The notes under the pieces: model-generated | Databases searched by the model: none | Told to the model about the DNA's origin: nothing | What the model saw: only the letters and a program-made list of their open reading frames with translations | Made by a program: the position numbers and the translations under genes | Assembly: GCA_023079485.1 (NCBI GenBank) | Contig: CM041084.1 | Location: 63,707,709-63,771,708 of the forward strand | DNA: 64,000 nucleotides | Reading direction: 5' to 3' | Origin: Archilochus colubris | Lineage: Eukaryota > Chordata > Aves > Apodiformes > Trochilidae | Shown here: positions 36,425 through 47,530 of the stretch, one piece after another | How positions within the stretch are numbered: position 1 is the first letter of the stretch | Layout of the letters: every line of letters begins with the position of its first letter

Positions 36425-38540
36425 AGCAGAACGCCCATTTTGTTTCATACCATAAACACATCACAGAAGCCAGAGGCAGGGACTGGGAGAATGAAGAACC
36501 ACTTACTGTCAGAGATTAGTTTGGAAACCATCCATGGAACCTGCAAGTGCACAAGTCCATGGAACCTGAGGAGATGCACACACAGGTTCTGAGGGAACTG
36601 GCAGATGAAGTTGTTAAGCTACTGTCCATCATATTTGAGAAGTTGTGGCAATCCACTAAGATTCTGACTGACTGGAAAAAGGGAAGCATAGCCTCCATTT
36701 TTAAAAAGGGAAAAAGGAAGACCTGGGAAACTACAGGGCAGTCAATCTTACATCTGTGTCCGGCAAGATCATGGAGCAGATCCTCCTGGAAATTATACTA
36801 AGGTACAAGGAAAATGTGGAAGTGGTCAATGACAGACTACACGGCTACATCAAAAGCAAATCATGCCTGACAAATCTGAGGGCATTCTATGATGAGGTTA
36901 CAGGGTTAGTGGACAAGGGAAAAGCAACTGATGTCATCTACTTGTACTTGTGCAAAGCATCTGGCACAACAACCTGGTCTCTAAATTGGAGAGACATGGA
37001 CTTGTAGTGAAATGAGGCAATCAGGTGTTGCTGATTACAAGGGAGGGGGGGGCTCCAGTGGCATAATCAGGCTAGCACAGGGTACTTACACGGCAGTACA
37101 AAGCCAAGAAATGCCATGGGTGCGAGTTTGAAAGCTCACCTTTTATCGGCCCCCAGATGTGGCAGACGAACCTTTCTTAGGGAACGGCGCTTCGAAGTCA
37201 AGCAGGTGCTCCTGCCAAGGTGCACAAACAGTGCTCTGATCTTGCCACCTTTAGACTTGGATAAGCCTCGTTCAGTGCTTCTGCTCCAGACTCAGGTAAC
37301 CTCCTCCTCTGGCTGCTCGAGAGTGAGCTGAGCATGCACTCTGGAGCTCACCTTTTATTGGCACCCCAATCCTGCTCATGTGCAGCTGGTGTCAGCACTA
37401 ATTGGGCACAGGTGGGCTTGGCACAAGCTCACGCCTCCCACCTTGTAATTAGCAACACCTGATTGCCTCATTTCACTATGTGGACTTGATGGGTAGAACA
37501 ACTACCAGATAAGAAATTGGCTGGACGGTTGCACGCAACTTGCTACAGTCAATGGCTTGATGTTGAAGTGGAGATTAGTGATGGGTGGCATTCCTCAGGA
37601 GTCAGTATTGGGATGGGTGCTCTTTAGCATCTTTGCTGGTGACATGAACAATGGAACTGAGTACACCCTCAGCAAGCTTGCTGGTGATACCAAGCTGTGG
37701 TGCTGTCAACACATGGGAGAGAAGGGAGGACATCCAGAGGGATCTTGGCAGGCTTGAGAGGTGGGTTCATGCTAACACATGAAATTCAACAAGTCCAAGT
37801 GCAAGGTCCTCCACATGGGTTGGGGTAAGTCCTAATGCAACTACAGGTTGTGCAGAGAACAGATTGAGAGCAGCCCTGAGGAGAAGGATTTGGGGGATTT
37901 GGCAGGATTTGGCAATGTGTGCTTGAAGCCAACAGTATCCTGGGGTGCATCAAAAGAAGCATGGCCAGCTGGTTGAGGGAGGTGATTCTGTCCCTCTACT
38001 CTACTCTTATGAGAGCCCACGTGCAGTATTGTGTCCAGTTCTGGAATCCACAACATAAGACAGACATGGAGCTCTTGGACTAAATCCAGAGAAGAGCCAC
38101 AAAGACGATGAGAGGGCTGGAGCACCTCTCGTATGAAGACAGGCTGAAAGAGTTGGGGTTGTTCAGCCTGGAGAAGAGAAGGATCCAGGGAGACTTAATA
38201 GCAGCCTTACAGGACCTGAAAGGGCCTACAGGAAAGCTCGGGAGGGACTTTTCACAAGTGTATGGAGTGATACGACATGGGGGAATGGCTTTAAAACTGG
38301 AAAAAAGTAGATTTAGGTTAGATATGATGAAGAAATTCTTTAATGAGGCTGGTGAGACACTGGAACAGGTTTGCTCAGGAAAGTTGTGGCTGCCCCATCC
38401 CTGGGAACTGTTCAAACACAGGTTAGAAATGGCTCTGAGCAACCTGGTCGAGGGGGAAGTGTCCCTGTCCACACAGAGGGGTTGGAACTAGATGATCTGT
38501 AAGGTTGTTTTCAATCCAAACCATTCTATGATTCTGTGAT
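36425..38540 (+). mobile_element. Long CR1 LINE with part of the reverse transcriptase, interrupted
   Basis: CR1 ORF2 and 3' UTR sequence in plus orientation, about 1.64 kb after removing the 474-bp insertion at 37005-37478. Frame pieces resemble CR1 reverse transcriptase: EVVKLLSIIFEKLWQS and [14 protein letters not shown] (36547-36720), then after a frameshift near 36750 [16 protein letters not shown] and [17 protein letters not shown] (36756-36905), and after the insertion [13 protein letters not shown] and [13 protein letters not shown] (about 37590-37700). The last corresponds to the catalytic 'FADD' region, here LAGD. The catalytic motif is therefore lost, and with the frameshift and insertion the copy is dead. 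The 3' end has the usual 'gttgttcagcctggagaag' block and ends ATTCTATGATTCTGTGA. Confidence 0.93.
37005..37478 (+). mobile_element. Non-autonomous hAT-like DNA transposon nested in CR1
   Basis: 474 bases bounded by inverted repeats: the left end begins TAGTGAAATGAGGCAATCAG and the right end is its complement. The first 28 bases match except at none, the next 17 or so with a few mismatches (about 37005-37049 versus 37434-37478). Ends of the form YARNG (TAGTG) and an 8-bp duplication (TGGACTTG at 36997-37004 and 37481-37488) are hAT-superfamily traits. Two extra bases (TG, 37479-37480) lie between the right end and the duplication and are unexplained. Internally a roughly 24-base block (AGCTCACCTTTTATYGGC) occurs twice, at about 37133-37152 and 37347-37366. 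There is no transposase frame, so it would have needed a partner in trans. It inserted after the CR1 and is therefore younger than it. Confidence 0.85.
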
Positions 38541-39606
38541 TTACTTGACTGCTACACAGCTCTATAATCATGGCACCCTGTGTGAGCAAACACGCTCTTT
38601 CTATTCCTGGCCACTTTTTAGAACAGCTTGACCAGAAACCCAAAGAACAACTTCCCATACCCTCACTTTCTTCACAACAAGGAAACAAGATAAATACCAC
38701 TGCTTATCACTAAGAAAGAACTGCAGACTAATTCCGTACTTTAAATCTACGCTGAAAAGTGCTACAGAAGTGACCTATCTCTGTTACAAATGCACTGCCT
38801 TCTTCACCTACAGCAGAAGATTGTTTCAACACTTTCCAGTCTCAGATCTGGGTTTGTCCCTAGCTCCTCTTTGCATCCTGGCAGCTGTTGTAGTTCTGCA
38901 TAATCATGAAGCGCAGAATAAGCATAAAACTGACTCAAAATCTCAATTTCCAAGTGCATTCTCTATTATCTTTCTGAATGAGCCTTTTCTTCTCTGTCCA
39001 CCTGTGTTCTCCCACTCACTCCTGTAGTTAAGGGCCTGCCCAGTTCAGTGCAGGTGAAAAGAGACTGGGTTTGGCAGCCACCAGGTACCAATGAAATACA
39101 GCTGCATTTTCTATTATCTTGCAGTCCATTCAAAATCACAGATCAACAACAGAGTTAAAAGAAAAAAAAAACACCCCAAACCTAAAACTTCAGCAGAACA
39201 TAATTTTGCCCTACCTCAGCATTTTCTCACCCTTTCCTAAGCATCTTTTCAACCCAGGGCTGAGAAAAGTACCACTAGGCCATTTCAGGTCTTCTAGATA
39301 ACTTTCTATGCCACCTCCAGTGCATGTGCTGTTATTCATCACTTACTGCAGCTCTCAATTTCGGTCGGATTTGCAAGTCAATCCTCTATCTGTAAATCCC
39401 AGATGGCTCAGTGATTTTTAGCACAGCTATTGATCTCCTCATTCATACATACCGGCTTCTGGGCAAACACACCCAGCTGTTCTCATCAACCCCATCTGAC
39501 TGCCACAAGCAGAAAAGGGGACTTTGTGAACCCAAGCGCTACCCGCTAATAATATCGCCACTTGGAGAAATAAAATTAGTCGGGAATAAGCATATGGTTT
39601 GCCTAC

Positions 39607-39985
39607 CTGATTGAGATCACAGGGCTGCTGCTTCCCCTCCCTCTCTCTGCAACAGCTGTGCTTTCAGCAACTGAGCAACAGTCTCCCTAAGTCTGCTCTG
39701 GAAACGCACACGCTCCACACACACCCCTCCAGCCTCGCCGTGCCAGACAGCCCCTTCTCCTCTGCTGCCAGCAAGCCGAAAAACAAGTTGCAATTCAATG
39801 GCCAGCTCCCATATGAAAGGAAGATACAGAGGTCAGAACAAACGATGCAATTAACCGTCCTAAAAACAGTGCAAGGCTTTTTGTAAAACGGGGACAATCG
39901 GCTTTTATCTGCTCCTTCTCACCCTCCCATATATTACCTATAAATGAAGAAGGGTTTTAGCAGATCCCTGAATCTTTTATACCAG
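39607..39985 (-). promoter_or_regulatory. Candidate TATA promoter and 5' non-coding exon
   Basis: On the minus strand, a TATAAAAG box (complement of 39974-39981) is followed by about 340 bases that are more GC- and CpG-rich than the surroundings. They end in AATCAG then GTAGGC, a possible splice donor at 39606. A downstream frame (ATG at about 39897) stops before the donor, so the exon would be 5' non-coding. It lies about 25 kb upstream, in the same orientation, of the minus-strand gene starting at 14598. It could be a distal alternative promoter for that gene or for a separate transcript. This is inference from signals only. Confidence 0.25.
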
Positions 39986-42900
39986 CTGCTCTCTTCTTCT
40001 GTCTTGCACCACTGCAGAACAGCAAAAAACTGATTTAGGCTCCTTGGCGATGCTCCACGAGGCAGCGATTCTTACCCACCGAGATTTCTGAGGAACTATT
40101 TGTTCTGATAAATGATAGATGAAACCAGGTTTGGAGACAGTGGGTTGTTGAAGGGGAGAGGAAACAAACCAAAGGTCCAGCTAGCTGTCCCTCCCTGCCC
40201 ATGCTCTTCCCCTCAGACCACTAAGCTTACTACCATAAATCAAGCCTCCATGCGGCTGCAGTAATAGTAGGAGATTTCAGACAAAGTGTAATGGGTATTG
40301 CATTCTACTGCCACTCGTTCACGTTTTAAACACTATTTGTTGAGCTTTTTAACATGCAGTTTGTCTCCTTCTGCAGGGAATTACTCAGCCAGGCAGTCAC
40401 ATGGCTGCAGCAGCACAATTAGAGGATTCAAAGCATACTAAGCTCTTCCAGGGTTTTTGATCTGGAAATCGTATGGGATGGGGAGACAGACAAAACCAAA
40501 TTATATCAAGGAACCAGTATCTTCATGCAATTAGCAACTTGTAACTCTCCCAGTCTGCACTCACCCAGGGCTTGATGTCACAGAAAAGCTCCAAGTTATA
40601 GAGTGGTGCAAACCTCACGTAACTTAGAAAGTAACCCATTAGGAGGTGAAGTTGAAAGTAAGCAGGCAGCAATATGCCCTCAGTGAGGGGTTGGCTGTTT
40701 GAGAGGACAGGTATGAATGTGAGTTTGTCAGATTTAATGGGAAAAAAAGTTTAAATAGTATAAAAAGAGTTGAAACTTAAGTCCAAAGTACTCACGCTTA
40801 GGGGCGAGGGTGATGGATGTTGTGATGGGGTGGATTTGGTGTTGGACTCCAATCTAAATGAAAATTGGCACGCATGAAAAAGGCTCAGAGCAGAAAGCTG
40901 ATAGAATATACTGATTTATATGATTTTACTTTCCTAAAACTATCAACTTGTGGATGTCACACATAGCACTTGGTTAAATTTGTATCTTGCTTTAATACAG
41001 AAACCTTTACAATAAGGAGAAAAGGGGAGCTTAAAACCACAGTAGCATCCCTGCCATGGGGATCTGAATCAAAATCTTGTGAAAAAGCCAGCATCATGTA
41101 CCACAGTTGCCCCACAGAAACTGAACAGGTAGCAGCAACTCTTTTGGACTTGCACAAGTGCTACTGAGTACTTTCTGAATATCTGACAGTCATCTAGTGA
41201 ACATCTTTGGTGTCCTGCCACACACCATTGCTCAGTTTTCTTTTGAGAGGCCATTGCTGGTCTGCTCCAGCAAAGAAAACAGGAGGTCTTCAGAGATAAG
41301 AAGTTCTCCCTTCGACCCAGTGTTTCAGTTTCCAGCCTCATCTACATTGTGACTCATGTCAGTTGCTTATAACAACAGCTTCAAAATGCAAGGCACACTA
41401 TCATTAGGGGGATCAACATTTGCTGAAGAATCAGATGTTTCCTCTTGCCAGTTTCCTCACATGCAGTCTGAAAAAAACCAACCCAGATCTTAAATCTTAA
41501 CATTTTAAAACCAGTAAAACATAGAAGAGCATTCTGTGTGACTGCACTTCTAGACATTATGGCTAGGTTGGTCTATTTTTTTTTACCCTTTGTGCTTTAA
41601 AAATAAGCCTCATCAAACACCTGTAATTCTGGCATGTTCACATGACCCCAGGAGTGGGTGTTCCATGAGGAACTGCAGCACAGAGTGAAGCTACATGCTG
41701 TGCTCCACACAGGAAGGCAGAACACTTGGGGCAGCCCTCATCCTCAGTGCAGCTCCATCGTGTTCACTGAACTCAGAATGGTGTGCCCAAACCAACTGTC
41801 CTTGGTGTCTCTATGGTAGAGTTGAACACGAAAAATTAAAAACCATTTCAGGAAATTTGTGAAAAAAAACTTTAAGATGGATCAAAGTGGAGAGTGGAAA
41901 AAAAATACAGTGTCAAGGGGAAATTACATGTTTAACAGAGACAGCAATACTTTTTCCTCGCTTTGCCAGTCAGACTTATTTTTAATGCTGTACCTCTGTG
42001 AAGGAAGCCCATAGAATTATTCTTCCTTTCCTCAGTATAATAACTAAATCCAGAACCTTTTCTACTTCAAACTCTGTAAAAATTATGTGAAAGTAATGCC
42101 AAGCAGAATTTTGATGACACAGAGACATTTACTAAAGATGAAATTTGATTAAGGATCCCCAAGTAATGAGGCATTTCATGGCACTATCAGATAGAGGGAG
42201 TTTCTGAATTCTTCTTTTGTTGTAATACTTTGGGTAATTTATTAGTAAACCTCACATTGAGTAATGTTTCTTACAGGCAACTTAAATGTAGGTTTCAGAA
42301 ACAGAGTCCATAGTATAAATACACCTAGCATAAAAATGCTGTATTTTGGAGAAAAATCATGCACAAAAGAAAACGCTTTGGAAACAATAGTAATATTTAG
42401 ATAATACCTTTCATTTTCCAAAACACTCAGCAGAAAGAATAACCAATTAATCCTTTGTAACACTCCTTTGAAATTCAGAGATCACTAATTCTCCTTTTTC
42501 AGATAAGCAGACTGAGACAGCATAGTAAAATTATAGACTTAAGGCCATAGTGAAAGCAAAAACTAAAAAATCAAAGGGGTATTGATAGTTAACATGTTTT
42601 CAGACCTACTTCTAAAATCATTCTTCATAAATAACTCATCACTTAAATAAAGTATATACTGAGATCCTGGCACAGGTCTAGTGACTGTAACAGGTTTCAG
42701 TGGTGTTCCCTTCCCGCTGGTTCTCTGTGCGGCACCTACCACACTGCAGCCCCATTCCCACGTGGCTATTAGACAGTACTTTAGTACAACTAATTTAGCA
42801 AAGACCTTCAGGCAATGGGTAGCATAAATGAATACAAATTAAACTTTACAGCCTAGCACCATACAGGGTTTCAGCTATCCACTCAGAGCCACTGTCCAGA

Positions 42901-43735
42901 AGGTATGCATTTGGATGTCGCGCTGCATCAGACCATACAAAATGTAAATTCTGTATGGCACACACCTTTACACAAGCAGTCTTATTTTTAGAATAGTTAC
43001 TTTCATGATCACATATTAGAGAAGTTATTAAAAATGCAGCCTTATTCCAAATCTACAAAGAGAAATAACTATGCATCTATGTGAGGAATAAGCACATAAT
43101 TCATCTACAAGTGTATGTGATATCCTTTTTAATACACAGCTATACTGTGGCAAAAGTACAGGCAAAATTGCTTGGCTTGACAATGTATTAGTCTCCCTCA
43201 TCCAACCAATCTGGAGGATGTATCCAGAGCAATAACAAAAGCAGGAGAATGAAAATTGCCAGTCCTCAGTATCCTTTAAGAGGGGGCAACAAATGTGACC
43301 AATAGCTCTGTCAACTGCTATGAAAAGATGTAAGGCTGTAGACTGACAAGAGCCAAGCAAGTGGCATTCAGAAAAAAAACAGGAGGAAGAGGCAAGTGAG
43401 ATTTGGCTTCAAGGTCACATCTAAAAGTGACAGTAGAAAAGCAGTTTTAGACACAGGGAGAATTCATTTTTCTGTGGGTACCTCCATACCTTGGTTAGGA
43501 ATTCTGGACAGTATCTGGGAGCTAAATGTTACCCTCTGTCTAACTACAGACTTGCAGGGTGTCTTCACTGAATAAACTTCCTAAAAAATCTCTGGAATGC
43601 TTACCTAAAGCTCTTTGTAATGACAAGAAGTTCAAGAAAATCCACATAACCCTAACTGTGAACCTAAATATAGACCAGACTATATTTATAATTTGCATAT
43701 AATTTGCTCTCACCTCACTGAAGGTTTGGAACTGG

Positions 43736-43838
43736 CTACACAAAAAAAACCCCAACAAACCAAAACCCAAAACCCACAACAAACAAACAAAAGAAAAACC
43801 ACACCAAGAAAAAACACCAAAACAAAACCAACCAAAAC
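43736..43838. repeat. Near G-free A/C low-complexity tract
   Basis: About 100 bases of A and C with only two G, with AAAACCC- and CAAA-like units. It is the same type as the tract at 34521-34676. Confidence 0.8.
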
Positions 43839-43901
43839 TGGGTGAAAAATCACTCATCTTAGTTAGCAAGTAGTTCCACTGCATTTTGGGCTGTTAAGGT
43901 A

Positions 43902-43926
43902 GTGAGTGAGTGAGAGAGAGGGAGAG
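43902..43926. repeat. (GTGA)n/(GA)n microsatellite
   Basis: GTGAGTGAGTGA followed by a GA run. Confidence 0.8.
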
Positions 43927-44830
43927 TAGCAAAGCAGCATTACCTTGACAAAGCTATTATCTGGCTTTGACCTGGAGGTGAATGCAAGGATCATCTGAAG
44001 CATCTCAATTGCCAGTCCTGGTGGTTCTCACAAACAGCTGTATCACTGATATCATTTCAAGATATGTGTATTTTTAGAACTTGCTGCATGCTAAACAAGG
44101 GAGGTTTTAAATGGGATCAAGGGTGAGCAGCTGAAAAGAGCTGCTCACACTTTTGAATAGTGGCAATGCAAGCCAGGTGGAAATGGTGTGCTTCAGAAAT
44201 GAAAGTTCTGGGAACAGGTGAGAATGGGAAATGAAATGACCAATACAGAGTAGAGAAAATACCATGCAAGGCCTAATACAGTTCCCCTGAAGTCCAATAG
44301 GGCAACTTCTACACCAAGCAAGATCAGGGAGAAGAGCTACACAAAACCCCTGTCCATGAAGCACACAGCCTTGTATGTCAGAGGAAGAGCTTGTACCTGT
44401 GGGTTCAGGAAGCTGCAGTGATACAAATAAATCACCAAATACAGGTTTTAGGTTCTCTGTTCAGCATGGCACTGAGGCAAACCCTTAATATTCAGTGCCT
44501 GTGTACATCTCATGTCCCTGAGGAGAATTAAGTGTGAAGTATGGTTTGTGGTTTGGTCTCACAGAGATGGAGTCAGATGGGTGTAGCAGCAAGATGCATA
44601 GAAAATATTATTCTTTTGTCTTTTTAAGGACTCAAAGAGACCAAAGAAGTAATTTTTTCTGACCACCCACTTAAGAAAATTGTCATAAGACACGGATAGA
44701 ACATGCATCTCTCCAAATACTCTGAGCTTCTTAAGCAAGAAAAATACCTAAGGACATTCAGATTGTTGAAGAGAAATATTTATGCAAACATTTTTTATTT
44801 CTTTCTTCTAGCAAAGTCACGAACAGAAGC

Positions 44831-44879
44831 CTCTTTTTTTATTCTTTTTTTTTTCTTTTTTCTTTTTTTTTTTTTTCCC
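44831..44879. repeat. Poly-T/pyrimidine tract
   Basis: About 49 bases of T interrupted by a few C and one A. Confidence 0.85.
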
Positions 44880-45411
44880 AGTACCAAGAGCCTGAAACCA
44901 TTAACTGGACAAAAATAGGCATCTGAGCACTAACAAGGGGAGATTTTGGAAAGCCAGTGTGTGGGAGTGTCCTGCCTTTGGAATAGATCTAACTAATGGA
45001 AATGCAATTGAATACTGCACTGGCCAAGTTTGTTGTCACAAATGAACCCGAAGGGCTGTATCCAAACTCCAGTTTCAGGAGGTGAGGATTTGACTCATAG
45101 GCTAATTCTGGAGCCTGAGCCTGATCCCAGGCATGAATCTGTACACAGAGGGAGAAGGGATGTAGGTGGGATTTTGAAATAAGCCCACAGACTCCTCTGT
45201 CATCTTGCAAAGTTGGCTTCAATTCCTTCTAGCAAAACCTACCTCCTAGCAGACTTTATGTTATTTTTAGTTTATGAACCTATTAAACTGTAGGATCATG
45301 CCTAAAGAAACACAACAAAATGCTTGTAAGTAATCTCTGTTGTATTCAGTGTAACATCAAGCAAACACTTTGCATCTTAACATCAATCAAAGGGCCATCT
45401 GAAGGACTTAC

Positions 45412-45496
45412 CTGTGAAATTACTGACAATGCCACTTATAATAATTTACCATATGAGCAAAGAAGAAAAAGAAATATTGAAGTCTTCCTTTCACTA
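45412..45496 (-). other. Candidate non-coding exon (splice-bounded)
   Basis: On the minus strand, an acceptor ending TCCTTACAG and a strong donor (CACAG then GTAAGTCC) bound 85 bases. All three frames contain a stop, so if real it is a 5' UTR or non-coding RNA exon. It is oriented like the other minus-strand candidates and lies upstream of them. Confidence 0.2.
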
Positions 45497-47252
45497 CTGT
45501 AAGGACATGAAAAGTAATAATCATTCAAAAAACCCTGTTAAGCTACGTACTGTGGGTTGTGAAAAAGATGGAAAAATGTTAAAAAAGGGAGTATACCTTG
45601 AGACAATAGGTTGAAGAGGCTGAACCAAAAATTCTTTGGTATTGCAGACAAAATGAAATTTCTGATATTTTGGAATTAAGATCCAAACTGACTTCCTACT
45701 ATGGCATTTTTAGTGTATCTTTGCTTTCTAACATTTCAAAGAAATGCTTTTATTCTCTTATTTAATGTTTGATAGCACAGACTACAGTACCTGCACAGCT
45801 AATGAAGAAAAAGCCATTTGTAAGCCTCAAAAGTAATGTTAAAAGAACTGACACAACTTTTTCCTCAGTAAATACAAAAACCTGAAGCAGTAACAAAAGT
45901 TTACTTAAGATTAATTCAATGTAGATGATGCAATCCCCACTCAGGGTATCAAAAAAAAACCATTTGGAAAGAAATGTCTTCCTCCCATGTATTTGCAAAC
46001 CAACTTGAGGACTTGGAGTACTGCTTTTGGGAACCCTGTTGAACTAATGGCAGATTCATCTTTTGTCCTACTGTAACATGTCTTCCTTTGGTCTGTTGCC
46101 CTTTGAGATTTGAATTGAATTGCACAAACCTCTAGTATCAATACAGCCTGGGGTCTATTCTTGAAGAAGGATCTTGCCAGGCAACCTTGACACACATTCA
46201 CACATCCAGCCATAATCGGATAATGGTCTCTCAAATCCTTTTGAGAAGCCCCTCAGAACACATGAAAGTCGAAGAAGAGTAAAGGGTTATTTGCTTGTTT
46301 GGCAAAACATGAACCAGTTTATGGCCCCAGTTCCCAGACTCCATCCTCCTCTCCACATTCACTACTGAGAGCCTGGAGCTCTGTACGGGGTCACTTCCTC
46401 AATGAGGTCACTTTTGCAGCCATGTCAACCCAAAGAGTCATCTCCCTTCCCTCTCACCATAACCTCAACCTTATGAATTCCTGTATTCACTTTACTGCCC
46501 CAAGATCCCTTTGTTACTAATAAAACAGATTTTTATTTTTTTTTAAAACAGTAGAAGTGATGTATATTCCAAGGTGGTTGCCAAAACTGTGAAACAGAAA
46601 ATTATCATACCACAGTGCCTGAGGGAGGAAAAAATATACACAGAAAAAAATTTGCCACAACCTTTTCATTCAGAGAGAAATAAAATTAATGGACTACAAA
46701 GAAAACCACATCAAAAAGGTGTCAGATTCTGCACTGTGCCTCAAAGAGGCATAGAGTAGATTGCCCTGTTAAGAAAGAAGAGAGGTTAAAGCACCTCTAT
46801 AGCAGGGAAAAGAGAACTCACAGAGCAGCAGAAACTGCTGATTTCTTTTCTCTTGAAAGCTCTGCAGCACTGCAAGCTGTAGCTTTTGTCTCAGCAAGCC
46901 TCTGTGTCCTTTTGGTCAGGACTTCAGACAGGCTCATTAAGACACAATGCTTTATGGCCATGCTCCACAGTGCCTGTGTTTCAGGAAAGCCTCTTTCTGC
47001 AGCTAGTGTGAAACATCTGGGCCTTGCCCTGGAGACTTAAGTTCTTTGGAAGTCTGAAGTCTCAAACCATTCTAGTGCTGAGCATCTTTTACACTGAATG
47101 TCTCCCTCAAACCAACACCTAGCAGAATTGCATCTGAGTGAAGAACACTGGAGTATCATCTCTGCCCTTTTCTAACACGAAAATACATCACTGAGCAGAG
47201 CCCCAGGATGGCTGGGGGGGAAAAGCTAATTTCAACTGGTGGAGGTTTTTAA

Positions 47253-47530
47253 TAGAATCATAGAATCATTAAGGTTGGAAAAGATCTTCAAGATCACCGA
47301 GTCCAAGCATAATCCAACTACCACATCACTAGACCATATGCTGAAGCACCACATCTAAATGCTTCTTGAACACCTCCAGGGATGGTAACTCCACCACCTC
47401 ACTGAGCAGCCCTTTCCAATGTCTCACCACTCTTCCAGTAAAGAGATTTTTCCTATTATCCAACCTAAACCTTCCTTGGCACAACTTAAACCCATTTCCT
47501 CTTGTCCTATCACTAGTTACTCGGGAGAAG
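47253..47530 (-). mobile_element. CR1 LINE 3' fragment, minus strand
   Basis: It begins with the reversed tail repeat (TAGAATCATAGAATCATTAAGGTTGG), then 'agatcaccgagtccaa', 'cacctccagggatggtaactccaccacctc' and 'gagcagccctttccaatgtctcacc', and reaches 'tttcctcttgtcctatcactagttac'. This is the classic reverse-oriented CR1 3' end of about 278 bases. Confidence 0.93.

Larger units (their letters stand above)
38541..47252. other. Non-coding stretch with a candidate 5' exon and a G-poor tract
   Basis: Apart from the candidate promoter/exon at 39607-39985 and the splice-bounded segment at 45412-45496, only low-complexity repeats were seen (43736-43838, 43902-43926, 44831-44879). No transposon was recognised. 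Confidence 0.5.

Noticed and set aside
37841..38491. Open frames of 94-130 codons on both strands
   Set aside because: They lie wholly within the CR1. The plus frame is CR1 ORF2 remnant and the minus frames are its shadows.
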